Of a stretch of DNA of 64,000 nucleotides, positions 45,440 to 56,419 are shown piece after piece; within the stretch, counting starts at the first letter, position 1, and the number at the start of each line of letters is the position of its first letter. Origin of the DNA: Microplitis mediator (Eukaryota; Arthropoda; Insecta; Hymenoptera; Braconidae); NCBI RefSeq assembly GCF_029852145.1, contig NC_079976.1, positions 16,327,117 through 16,391,116 on the forward strand, read 5' to 3'. The translations under genes were made by a program, and so were the position numbers. Under the pieces are notes generated by a model. The model made no database searches and was not told the DNA's origin. It saw nothing but the letters and a program-made list of their open reading frames with translations.

Positions 45440-47537
45440 TACACTGGTCACAGAAATTAAGGGATAGAAAAAAAATCCGAAATTTTTAGGTGATTTTCAA
45501 CATGCTGTAACTCGGTGAAAAATGGTCGTATAAAAAAACGAAAAAAAGCAAATTGTAGCCTTAAGTTTCTAGTTTTCAGATCTGGACCTCAAAATTTTTT
45601 ATCATGTACGGTTCCGGAGTAATCATAAGAAAACCAACGAAAAAAAAATTTTCAAAATTTTTGCTGGTCTTTCAATACCTCTATGGGCGACAATAATTTT
45701 TTCTCACCTCCGGGCGGAAAGCGTCAACTTTTGTCCCGCTGTGCAAAACGAAGTTGCCGCTTTCCGCCTCCGTCGAGGAGAAAAATAGTATACACTCCTC
45801 GGGAAGTAAATAAGAAAGCCTCAAATCACATGTTTGTTGACCTCGGCTTCGCCTCGGCCAACAATTACATGTGATCTGAGACATTTCTTACTTTACTTCC
45901 CTGGGTGTGTAATATACTATTTTTGAATAATCCGACTGTCTGACTTTTCTCGGAAATTTTATGCACTTTAATTTGGTGGCCTTCAAAAGTCTCTACGACG
46001 ATTTGGCGCCGAGTTATCATTGATCAAAGCAAAAAAGTCTATTTTGGCTTTGATAATCAATAACTCCGGATGTATTGGTTGTACAGAGAATGGAAGCAGG
46101 GTTTTGAAAACTGGAAAACATTCTCTATAAGGGAAAATTAGTGGCATTTGATAGAAAAAATTTTTTTAAAGCGATATTGTTTGGTAAAAAACAGGTCAAA
46201 ATTCACAAATTTCAGGATATTCGGAAATCTTGCTATAACTTTGGATATAACGGATGAACAAAGGATATCTCCGACTTTTTTTCAACCTCAAAGTGTCCTG
46301 AAAAAACCCTGGAAATTTCAAATCGCTGCGATTTTTCTTTCTTAGTGCCCCGAAGCTTTAAATTTATCGATTTTGTCAAGAATCACCATAATTGGTAGTT
46401 TCTCGGTATTTGTTCGTTTTTTCGATTTGAAAATGGTTTTTTTACCGATAATCTTCATTTCTTTGATCAAAAAGATCGATTATCGAAAAAAACCACGGTA
46501 ATTGCATCTGCTTTAAATGTCAACTTAACAAACATACACTTTGAGTAACTTTAATGCCGGCGGTAAAAAAAATTTGAGGAATTTTTTTTGACAATGATAA
46601 ATCATTGCGGATACAACAAAAAAAAAAATTTGAAAAAAAAAAATTTTTGAAAAAAAAAATTTTGAAAAAAAAAATTTTTTTCAAAATTTTTTTTTCTTTC
46701 CAATTTTTTTCGATAATCGATCTTTTTGATCAAAGAAATGAAGATTCTCGGTAAAAAAACCATTTTCAAATCGAAAAAACGAACAAATACCGAGAAACTA
46801 CCAATTATGGTGATTCTTGACAAAATCGATAAATTTAAAGCTTCGGGGCACTAAGAAAGAAAAATCGCAGCGATTTGAAATTTCCAGGGTTTTTTCAGGA
46901 CACTTTGAGGTTGAAAAAAAGTCGGAGATATCCTTTGTTCATCCGTTATATCCAAAGTTATAGCAAGATTTCCGAATATCCTGAAATTTGTGAATTTTGA
47001 CCTGTTTTTTACCAAACAATATCGCTTTAAAAAAATTTTTTCTATCAAATGCCACTAATTTTGCCTTATAGAGAATGTTTTCCAGTTTTCAAAACCCTGC
47101 TTCCATTCTCTGTACAACCAATACATCCGGAGTTATTGATTATCAAAGCCAAAATAGACTTTTTTGCTTTGATCAATGATAACTCGGCGCCAAATCGTCG
47201 TAGAGACTTTTGAAGGCCACCAAATTAAAGTGCATAAAATTTCCGAGAAAAGTCAGACAGTCGGATTATTCAAAAAAAATTATTGTCGCCCATAGAGGTA
47301 TTGAAAGACCAGCAAAAATTTTGAAAATTTTTTTTTTCGTAGGTTTTCTTATGATTACTCCGGAACCGTACATGATAAAAAATTTTGAGGTCCAGATCTG
47401 AAAACTAGAAACTTAAGGCTACAATTTGCTTTTTTTCGTTTTTTTATACGACCATTTTTCACCGAGTTACAGCATGTTGAAAATCACCTAAAAATTTCGG
47501 ATTTTTTTTCTATCCCTTAATTTCTGTGACCAGTGTA
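45440..47537. mobile_element. Foldback element with about 0.9-kb inverted arms at the palindrome centre
   Basis: The ends are TACACTGGTCACAGAAATTA and its complement, each flanked by TA (45438-45439 and 47538-47539). The arms mirror each other to near the middle; the spacer (about 46494-46703) is poly-A/T-rich and unique. The left arm has an extra 219-bp insertion. A single diverged half of this family lies at 4195-5232. Identical 65-residue frames in both arms are repeat sequence, not genes. TA flanks suggest a Tc1/mariner-like origin. Confidence 0.75.
45703..45921. mobile_element. 219-bp palindromic insertion in the left foldback arm
   Basis: It is absent from the mirror position in the right arm, where eight T/A run uninterrupted. 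It contains an inverted repeat from 'aaatagtatacact' (45784) to 'gtaatatactattt' (45908-45922) around a 'gaccTCGGCTTCGCCTCGGcc' core, and 'gcggaaagcg/cgctttccgc' near its left end. It is probably a MITE with a 3-bp T duplication. Confidence 0.6.
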
Positions 47538-47689
47538 TACTGTGCATCCGAACTCGAATTCGGAAACACATTTGAAACTAATTATAATGGTAGTACGCTC
47601 TGACGGGCTTACAATAACTCTGATACTGAAATTTCTATTCCCAGGCCTGTGAACGATTTACAATCGTCCTTATGGGGGGACGAAAGTGA

Positions 47690-49588
47690 TATTTCCACTG
47701 AATTAAAATCAGTGAATTTAATTTGTGATTTTTAATGCGAGCCTCAATCAACTGCTATTAATGCAGATAATTTTGTTGAGCCTACCAGGGCTATTATTAA
47801 CCCACGACTGTCTGAAGACATTGGGTCGGAAGTCGGGGAGAATTTGACGGATTCAGGGGTCGTAGAATCAAAGATATTCACGATGTCTGAAAATAATGAA
47901 ATGCCGGAGCGGGCACAAGAAGTGACCAACTCTGTGCATATTACTGAAGATTTATCGGTTCGGCAGCGCATGGAAATCAAAAATTTGATTTTTGAGAATC
48001 GAGATTTATTTTATTTATCTGGAGAAAATCTCGGATCCACAAACGAGATTTTACACTGTATAATAACTACGGATGACCATCCAGTATTTAAGAAACAATA
48101 TCGCTTTTCTCCCATACATAAGGAGGAGATCTCGAGACAGGTCAGAGAATTAGAAGAGAAGGGTATTATTAGACCCTCAGAATCAGGTTATTGTTCCCCG
48201 ATTTGGGTCATTCCTAAAAAGGAAGATTCTTTCGGTAATAAGAAATGGCGTATGGTAATCGACTTTCGTGATTTGAACGAAAAAACTTTTACAGTCGTTT
48301 ACCCTACGCCAAATATTGTCGAAATAATCGACCTAATAGGCGATGCTGAGTACTTCTCAACCTTTGATCTAGCGAGTGGTTTTCACCAAATTAAAATTCA
48401 CCCAGACGATATACACAAGACAGCCTTTTCCACGCCAAACCAGCATTATGAATTTGTTAGAATGCCGTTTGGATTGAAAAATGCCCCTCCGACATTTCAA
48501 AGATTAATGAACAAGGTATTGGTAGGACTGCTTGGCAGGGGTATCTTTGTGTTAAAAAGGTTCGGGAATTTTTGGGTCTAACCGGGTATTACAGGAGATT
48601 CATTGACAACTACGCGAAGATAAGCAAACCACTAACCTCTCTGCTGCAAAAAGATGTAGTGGTCGAATGGGGTCAGAGTCAATCGGAAGCGTTTGAGACG
48701 CTTAAAAAGAAATTGATAGAGTCACCGATTCTACAATTTCCGGATTTCTCGCGAGAGTTTATCATCACAACTGATGCTTGTGATTACGGAATCGGGGCGT
48801 GTTTAAGCCAAGGGGAAATAAATAAGGATAAACCTGTGTCATACGCGTCTCGCTTGTCAAATTCAGCCGACCGTAACTATTCGACCATTGAAAAGGAAAT
48901 GCTCGCGATAGTCTACGCGGTGAATAAATTTCGGCCATACATCTATGGAAGTCAATTCACGTTAGTTACTGACCATAGACCCCTAACATGGGTTAATTCG
49001 GTATCATCACCAAACTCTCGAGTAGTAAGGTGGCGGTTAAGCATGGAAGACTACATGTATAAAGTAGTTTACAAGCTGGGTTGCGTAAATTCAAACGTGG
49101 ATTCCCTCTCTCGAAATCCGGTTGACGAACCAGAGGAGTGTACTCCTGAAGCACGGGTCGGCCCGATACGGAAATTTAATCCACATAAAATGTCAACGAC
49201 TCCAGATAAAACAAGCGAAGATGACTTTACCCCCGGGGCAAAACGGACGAGGAAGCAGTACAATCTTAGACGCAAAGTACGCGTTGTTACCGACCCGGAA
49301 GATAATGACACCGAGCCGGTGCAGGTAACTCCTCTAGTCCAATTCGTATTTAGACCCCGCGTGTGGCCTTCAGCCCCACCTGTACCTGATACAAATCAAT
49401 CGCCCGCAGAAGGTCATCAATCTGCGAACGATTCTAGTGACGGTGAGGAAGTAGTGGTTTCGGATAACGAAGATCGGAGTCGTCACCAGGTTATTCCTGA
49501 TTCGGACAACGAACCGATGTTAGAAGACGCGGACGCGGATGACAAAGCTAACGGTAACGAAAACGATATCGGAGAGGAGCGTCTCTAA
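47690..49588 (+). pseudogene. Gypsy reverse transcriptase / RNase H, right arm, YxDD deleted
   Basis: This is a mirror copy of 43389-45290. The frames 47844-48581 and 48572-49588 encode the same proteins as the left arm, residue for residue, and the YxDD-containing segment is missing at the same junction (48572-48581). The acidic linker after RNase H and the TAA near 47733 are also shared. The shared lesions show the element was defective before the inverted duplication. Confidence 0.85.
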
Positions 49589-49642
49589 ACTGATGGAGAA
49601 ACGTCAGGATCGGACAACGATAACGTCCAAGGTCGCAAAGAC

Positions 49643-50410
49643 GTGGACGAAGAAGACAGCGATGATGGAGAGTATGCCCCCGTTCGTCCACGAGCCAGGC
49701 GAAAGCATACTACACCTATGGCGCGAGAAATAGCTCCAAACGTTCGCGAAACGCGTGACCGGTTGTCAATGCAATCAGATAATGTACTAATATTTATAAA
49801 CGTAAAAGGGAAACCTCACGACGAAGGAAGCAAAGAACTTGCTGACGTCTTGTAAATTCCCACACAATTAACCTTTTGTAGGTCTACGGTAATACCCTAC
49901 AGGGGAAATAAACGCTGTATGATAGCAGCTCCTAAGTATAGAGATATTGACCTCGTATCAGTCGAGGATATCCGAGAGACATTGGCTTCTGTATACAATG
50001 TAGTAATGGAAATAGGTCTAGAGTCATTCAGCGTGGCAAAAACTAATAAAATAGATGATATAAATTGTTTGACAATCCAAGAAGAATTAATCGATATCTT
50101 TGCAGACACTGAGGTTAAAATAACCATTTGTCTTTACCTCGTGCGTATCCCAAATGAGGATGAAAAATTAGAAATTTTGGAGGAATACTACGGTTCAGCC
50201 GTGGGAGGTCACAAAGGGATGACCAAAACGTACAAAAGATTCAGACAAAATTTTTTCTGGCCAAAAATTAAACAAGATGTTATTGATTACATTCAAAAAT
50301 GCTTGGATTGCCAACTAAAAAAGTTAATTAGAGTTAGGAAAAAGCAGCCAATGGTCCTCACGGATACCTCTGATGCGGGTTTTGATAGAATAGGTTTAGA
50401 CATTATGTAC
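49643..50410 (+). pseudogene. Gypsy integrase N-terminal half, right arm
   Basis: The frame 49919-50410 has GHKGMTKTYKRFRQNFFWPK and CLDCQLKKL (zinc-binding region), then FDRIGLDIMY where the first catalytic Asp lies. It lacks the one-base insertion of the left arm, so it reads further. A solo LTR starts at 50411. The upstream acidic linker frame (49643-49855) is identical to the left arm. Confidence 0.8.
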
Positions 50411-51562
50411 TAAAACGATGTTGAGGTCCACCCCCTTTAATAGTGGGTGAATCAACCGTCCGTTACCTATTTCTGACTTTCGTAAGAAATAGGCCCGTGT
50501 CCCTTTTAGCTAGCGGGCTAATTATTTGGTAACTGATCCTGGTGTTACCCGGTTCGTAAGGACCAGACGACCGGTTGGCCTTGAATTTATATATGCAAAG
50601 TGCACATAAAGGATCGGGAATCGTGGGGCGTTATAAATTATAAGAAAAGAAATTAGATCACAGGTATTTATGCAGCAAGCCAAGAGTGATAAGCACGAGA
50701 GGTTGAAAAGGTGTAATCATAATAGAATTGTTATACTTACTTATAAATAGCTGGTTCAATGATGCAGGTAAATAGAAAATAGCAGGTAATAATTAAAAGA
50801 AACAATTGTGGCCTAAGCTCCACAATTGTTTATTAAAAACCACACAAAAAGGTGGATTACGGGGTTACCGTCTTCTATAGGAAATGCTATAGGCTGTACG
50901 AGGAAATAGGAATGTATGACCTCTGCGGGGTTTCCGCCTTCTGTAGCGCAAGGATACAGGCCAGGATGTATGAATAACTCATACGGGATATAGGAATGTA
51001 TATCCCAACGGGATTACCGTCTTCTGCAGCGCAAGGATGCAGGCTGGGTTGTACGAATAACTCGTACGAGGAAATAGGAATGTATAACCTCTGCGGGGTT
51101 TCCGCCCTCTGTAGCGCAAGGATCCAGGCTAGGATGTGTGAAAGCACACAGGATAAACCAAGGTAAATCCCTACGGGGTTTCCGTCTTCCATAGTGAAGC
51201 TATGGGCTATAATTATCTAATAGTAATGCTTAGAAACTAATAGATAAGCAGGTAAAGTTTTTAAAAAATAAAAAAAGGTTAAAATGTAAACTAGGTTTAT
51301 TATAAAGACATAATGAAGGTATATTAAATATCAAAGAACTGATAATTATCGGCGCGTAGGTCTTTTTATAGATTCACGTCGATGCTGACGCGTCGACGCG
51401 ATGCGCATCCCTTCCATTTGAAGTGCGAATGGAGAGGGCTTATGAAATAATAATAATAATTGACTAATGTTAGAGCGGGTAAACCAGGTAACACGAGGTA
51501 AATACCCTTGGTAACTGCCTATTATCATAGTACGATAAGGAGGTATTATAAACCTCGTTACA
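50411..51562 (-). mobile_element. Solo LTR in the right palindrome arm
   Basis: GTAC is duplicated at 50407-50410 and 51563-51566. The mirror position in the left arm is uninterrupted, which gives exact boundaries. The element is 1,152 bp. Read on the minus strand it starts TGTAACGAGG and ends ATCGTTTTA (TG...TA). From about 50870 to 51200 an 84-bp unit repeats about four times ('tgtagcgcaaggat' near 50943, 51026 and 51111). Confidence 0.85.
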
Positions 51563-51566
51563 GTAC

Positions 51567-52067
51567 CCAACGCATACTTCTGCCTCTGGAAATAAGTACA
51601 TATCAACTATACAGGATCTCCTGACTAAGTTTTCAATCGCAATCGGTTTAGAGCAAGCAACAGCCGTAGATGTGGCACAGGCTTTAGTAAATCGTTGGTT
51701 TTGCTACTTCGGGCCACCTAAGGCCATACTAACTGATCAAGGAACGAACTTCCTTTCGAGTCTATTAAAAAACATTGCGAAAAAGTATAAAATCAAACAA
51801 TATCATACATCTGCACATAGACCTCAGAGTAATGGATTGTTGGAAAGATCTCACAACGTATTACAAGAATATCTGAAAAATTACATAGGCGAGAATGAAG
51901 ATTGGGATGAATGCCTGGACATAGCCTCATTTTCATATAACGTAAGTGAACATGAGGGTACAGGATTCACTCCGTATCAGTTAGTATTTGGGAAGTTACC
52001 CCGTCTTCTTTCTCGCATACAAACTATTGAAGAACCTAATGAGACATATGCAGGTTATTTAGAGCAG
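51567..52067 (+). pseudogene. Gypsy integrase C-terminal half, right arm
   Basis: After the LTR the catalytic core resumes (STIQDLLTKFSIAI), with LTDQGTNFLSS and SNGLLERSHNVL (second Asp and Glu). It ends at AGYLEQ, where homology with the left arm (38261) stops abruptly and unrelated repeat DNA begins. The basic C-terminus and env present at the left arm are absent. Confidence 0.8.
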
Positions 52068-52270
52068 AGTGACTATTCTCACGTACCTATCTATGATAAG
52101 ATCACAAGTCCATTCCTTACCAACTGAGGACTTCAAATTTTTCCTACATCCAAATCCTCATTTCTGCCATTTCAAACAACACACCGTACCCATCTATGAT
52201 AAGGTTACAAGTCCATTCCTTACCAACTGAGGACTTAAAATTTTTCCTACATCCAAATCCTCACTAATAT
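52068..52270. repeat. Direct repeat, two copies of about 100 bp
   Basis: 'ctatctatgataaggttacaagtccattccttaccaactgaggactt' followed by 'tttttcctacatccaaatcctca' occurs twice (about 52088 and 52189). A related inverse copy lies near 56035-56100. Confidence 0.75.
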
Positions 52271-52530
52271 TTATTTTTTTCGCCTAACATGGAATTTTTG
52301 CTCACGCATCATTCATACGAGATAAGTCTAATGCTCATTACCGACAGTAATGAACTATTATAAATAAATAAATTAAGTTATTTTCTAGATTGATTTAAAT
52401 TAACTAATTAAAGTAGAGTTATAGAACTGTATATGTTTTATCAATTTTGATGTGAATTTTAATTGCGTTAAATGATTAAAATAGATTAATCAAAATAAAC
52501 TATTTAAAATAAATTTTCAATTATATATAT
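52271..52530. other. AT-rich spacer
   Basis: No coding or repeat structure recognised apart from A/T-rich runs. Confidence 0.4.
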
Positions 52531-52531
52531 C

Positions 52532-53223
52532 GTTCGGTAATACGTAGATGAATTCAAAAGAGCTGTCGTACTGAGGACTTGGGATTAAGAAAATTCCAAG
52601 TCCTCAGTGTCATTGTGTAGAAGTGGTAAGGAAGAGCGAAAAGGCAAATTTCACCGGTTCGGTAATACGTAGATGAATTCAAAAGAGCTGTAGTAGCGAG
52701 GACTTGGGATTAAGAAAATTTCAAGTCCTCAGTGTTATTGTGTAGAAGTGGTGGGGAGGAGCGAAAAAGCAAATTTAACTGGTCCGGTAATAAGTAGGTG
52801 AATTCAAAAGAGCTGCAGTAGTGAGGACTTGAGTTTATCGGTCTTTCAAGTCCTCAGTTTGTTGGGTAGTAGTGGTGGGGGAGAGCGGGAAGGTAAATTC
52901 CACTAGTTTGGTGCAGAATAGTCATATTAAAAAGAGCTGTATTGAGGACTTGAGTTTGTCCGTCTTTCAAGTCCTCAGTTTGTTGGGTAGTAGTGGTGGG
53001 GGGGGGGGGGAATGTAAATTCCACTAGTATGGTACAGGGAAGTCAAATTAAAAAGAGCTGGATTGAGGACTTGAGTTTATCGGTCTTTCAAGTCCTCAGT
53101 TTGTTGGGTAGTAGTGGTGGGGGAGAGCGGGAAAGTAAATTCCACTAGTTTGGTACAGAGTAGTCAAATTAAAAAGAGCTGTATTGAGGACTTGAGTTTA
53201 TCAGTCTTTCCTCAGTTTGTTGG

Positions 53224-53288
<65 letters not shown>
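52532..53288. repeat. Palindromic minisatellite (about 6 units) and (TAG)n
   Basis: Units of about 118-126 bp each contain 'aaaagagctg', then 'gaggacttg(a/g)' with its complement 'caagtcctca' some 20 bp later, then 'gtagtggtgggg' and 'aaattccactagt'. Each unit can therefore form a hairpin. The array ends in a TAG trinucleotide run (about 53226-53288). Similar units recur at 54905-55280. Confidence 0.85.
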
Positions 53289-53290
<2 letters not shown>

Positions 53291-53376
53291 GGGGTGCGAG
53301 ATCGATATTCATATATAGTACCTCGACATTTGTAAAATGTACTAGTTACTTACATACTCAATTTAGTCTAGTAACA

Positions 53377-53814
53377 ATGGATTTTCAAATAAGTTGCTTT
53401 AAAACACTTGTCAATGTGATAATTGATTGTAATAGTATACGATGGTTCAAATTTGCTGACATAGTAGCAGTTTTTAATGAAGAATTCAACGTGTACCTAA
53501 ATATTGAAAATTTAACGTCAATTATTTCGGAAGATAATAAAAAAAATTGTGCCCAACTTTTACTTTCTCCAGACACTAGTTCAGAATTCAACGTCAATGA
53601 TTTATTTGTGAATTCTTATGCAGTCTATCAAATAATATACAAATATGTATTTAAGAACTATACATATAACGATTTACTTGACGCTAATAATTTGGCTGAT
53701 TATATACTTAAAAAGTTAATGGAAGAAGACGCGACAACATTAAATAATTCAATCTACAATAATTTACGAAATGGAATTAATTTAATCGATAGAAGAATGA
53801 AAAATTTATATTAG
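53377..53814 (+). CDS. Lone 145-codon ORF of unknown function between repeat arrays
   Basis: The ATG at 53377 has a good context (AACAATGG), and a TATATA (53312-53317) lies about 60 nt upstream. The product starts MDFQISCFKTLVNVIIDC and has WFKFADIVAVFNEEF and NDLLDANNLADYIL. It looks globular and helical, is rich in Asn/Asp/Ile, and is uninterrupted. WFKFADIVAVF faintly recalls DNA-virus Bro-N-type domains, but I would not assign it. Palindromic repeats flank both sides, suggesting cargo of a mobile or viral unit. AATAAA signals follow within 130 nt (near 53930). Confidence 0.5.
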   Translation: MDFQISCFKTLVNVIIDCNSIRWFKFADIVAVFNEEFNVYLNIENLTSIISEDNKKNCAQLLLSPDTSSEFNVNDLFVNSYAVYQIIYKYVFKNYTYNDLLDANNLADYILKKLMEEDATTLNNSIYNNLRNGINLIDRRMKNLY

Positions 53815-54770
53815 TATATAATGCGTAAATTTTATTTGTGCTAAAATAACTGTGACTGTACTTTTTTTGTATTTAATTTAATTATTCGTAACAAAATGTA
53901 TAAAAATCAACTTATAAAATGTAGTCAAACAAATAAAAAACAATAAGGTTAATTGTTGTTTTTTTTATGCGACTTTTATTTTTTTAATTTATGTCACTAT
54001 TCTAAGAATAACTATTTTTTCGATGTTTTGTAATGTATTTCAGCTGTATTGATATACGTCATCTGATAAAATGATCTTGCACTATTAGCAGTACATTCAA
54101 TTGTTTTTCATTACTTTTTTTTCATAATCGATATTTAATGCGTACTACGGAAGTATCTAAAATATGCGTAATTGGAATTTTTAAAAGTCAAACTTTCAGA
54201 AAAACTTCTTCCTGTCAATAATGGAAGAATAATATCGTTTATACAATATTTCTTTTATGCTGTTTACTTTTTTTTTTCTTAGTGCACTGTAAATAGCTCC
54301 AGATAACGTAAATATCAAAATAATCGAATAAAAAAATATATATATCTTTATCCCCCTTACGCCCCCTGCTTGCATTCACTACCTAAATAATTCGTCTCAT
54401 AGTAAGCGTACTATTTTGTACCCTGTACTGACAAACAACGATTATGTAAAATTATGTAAAAATAACAGGTCTTCAATTAGGTGGACAACAAGTAACGTAG
54501 GTAGGAACCAACATTTTACTTAACAATCTTAATTACATATTAATCTGTATATGTGATGCACAGCGTCTGTAACGATTTGTTGCGACAGAAAACTCAATCG
54601 AATAATCGAAAAATTGTACATACGCATAAGCGATAGCAATAACTTATACGATATATTAAAATTCTTTCTGATGAATAAAAGTCTATCACTTCATATTAAT
54701 AAGATCTCTGGAATATAAAATCTTAGAAATACAATTGGACCACTAAATATTTATCATTTATATCTACTGG
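53815..54770. other. AT-rich non-coding sequence
   Basis: No coding signal; scattered poly-T and 'aataaa' motifs downstream of the 53377 ORF. Confidence 0.4.
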
Positions 54771-54773
54771 TAT

Positions 54774-55498
54774 TTTTTTTCTGAGCCGCATCGGACCCCC
54801 CTACTTCTTCTACTTCTTCTTTATTGGATAAGGCTCAGAAGAAGAAAGAGTCGCGCGCGAGGAGACACCTTTATTTATAGTATATCTCGGAATTAAGTGA
54901 TAAAGGATAAGTAGTGGGGAGGAGCGAAAAAGCATATTTCACTGGTCCGGTAATAAGTAGATGAATTCAAAAGAGCTGTATTGAGGACTCGAGTTAATCC
55001 GTCTTTCAAGTCCTCAGTTTGTTGGGTAGTAGTGGTGGGGGGGGGGGGAGCGGAAAAGTAAATTCAACTAGTATGGTACAGAGTAGTCAAATTAAAAAGA
55101 GCTGGATTGAGGACTTGAGTTTATCCGTCTTTCAAGTCCTCAGTTTGTTGGGTAGTAGTGGTGGGGGGGGGGGGGGGGAGCGGGAAAGTAAATTCAACTA
55201 GTTCGGTATAGACTAGTCAAATTAAAAAGAGCTGAATTGAGGACTTGAGTTTATCCGTCTTTCAAGTCCTCAACGACTGATAATTTATACATTCCCCTAC
55301 TCTAAATTCTAGACTCGGTTTCACTTGCACTTGCACTGACACAACACCCCCCCCCCTTTTTTTTCTTACTCTTTCTTAAGAATACCTATAAATACAGGTG
55401 TCTTCTCGCGCGCAACTCTTTCTTCTTCTGAGCCTTGTCCAGTAAAAATATAAGAAGAAGAAGGAAGGCCGACGCAGCTCAGACAAAAAAAACTACAG
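54774..55498. mobile_element. Unit bounded by about 120-bp inverted repeats, with hairpin minisatellite inside
   Basis: 54774-54895 ('ctgagc(c)gc', then 'ggctcagaagaagaaagagt(c/t)gcgcgcgag' and 'gacacct') is repeated inversely at 55365-55498. Between them are three units of the 'gaggacttg...caagtcctc' minisatellite (54905-55275). It looks like a non-autonomous element that captured or generated the repeat. The ends are approximate. Confidence 0.6.
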
Positions 55499-55594
55499 AT
55501 TTCGTCGTATCCGTTCAATGTTAAAGCTAAACAAATGATATCGCTTATAGTCTAGAATTTTTTTTGTATAACAAAATTATGAGAATTAAAATGA

Positions 55595-56275
55595 GAAACA
55601 AAGAAATGGATTTGTTAACTTATCATTGATGGGTACATGACAATAAACACTCTGTTGCGGATATTACCCTGATAGCCAGAGTTTCTGATCAGAGAACGTT
55701 GGCTATCAGGGTAATATCCGCAACAGCCCTAATAGCCAGAGTTTTTGATCAGAGAACGTTGGTGTACATATGAGTTGCGGTGACCAACTTGACGACAAGT
55801 TGTCGATAAGTCAGGTACTCCAAGTTTCTGATCAGAGAACGTTGGTGTACATATGAGTTGCGGCGACCAACTTGACGACAAGTTGTCGATAAGTCAGGTA
55901 CTCCAAGTTTCTGATCAGAGAACGTTGGTGTACATATGAGTTGCGGCGACCAACTTGACGACAAGTTGTTGACAACAGTTACACAAGCTGAAAGTTGTCG
56001 ACAAGTTGCGGGCAACTTGGCTATCAGGGTGAATGTAGGAAAAATTTAAAGTCCTCGGTGTGTGGGGTAAGAAATGGATTTGTTAACATATCATTGATGG
56101 GTACATGACAATAAACACTCGGTTGCGGATATTATCCCCTGATAGCCAGAATTTCTGATCAGAGAACGTTGGTGTACATGGGTTATCAAGAATTCAGTCC
56201 AAGTCAAGTTGGTCGCCGCAACTCATATGTACACCAACGTTCTCTGATCAGAAACTCTGGCTATCAGGGTAAATC
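55595..56275. mobile_element. Cluster of MITE-like units with CCCTGATAGCCA termini
   Basis: 'accctgatagccagag' and its complement 'ggctatcagggt' occur repeatedly (55668, 55706, 56020, 56142, 56260). Inside, a 93-bp unit with 'tctgatcagagaacgttggtgtacatatgagttgcgg' and 'gacgacaagttgtcgata' is tandemly repeated (55740-55980). A 75-bp flank ('gaaatggatttgttaac..ataaacactc') is duplicated at 55595 and 56069. This is probably nested insertions of one family. Confidence 0.65.
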
Positions 56276-56384
56276 CTCATTTCTGCCATTTTGAATTACA
56301 GACTGAAATGTTCTATTCGAATTACTGTAAATTCTCCATAAAGTTCCGCTGTGAATAGTAAATTCTTCTTAATGTTCCCCCCCC

Positions 56385-56419
<35 letters not shown>

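Larger units (their letters stand above)
38261..52067. repeat. Large inverted repeat (palindrome) of Gypsy pol centred near 46.5 kb
   Basis: Minus-strand frames at 42850-45233 and plus-strand frames at 47744-50127 encode identical proteins, mirrored exactly around 46488.5. The left arm holds a hAT element (38282-42079) and a 219-bp insertion; the right arm holds a solo LTR (50411-51562). Allowing for these, both arms end at the same Gypsy codon (AGYLEQ, near 38261 and 52067). Each arm is about 5.6 kb without insertions. The centre is the foldback element 45440-47537. Confidence 0.85.

Noticed and set aside
46148..47048. Identical 65-codon frames in the two foldback arms
   Set aside because: They exist only because the arms are inverted copies; a frame of the same kind in the half copy is diverged without sign of constraint.
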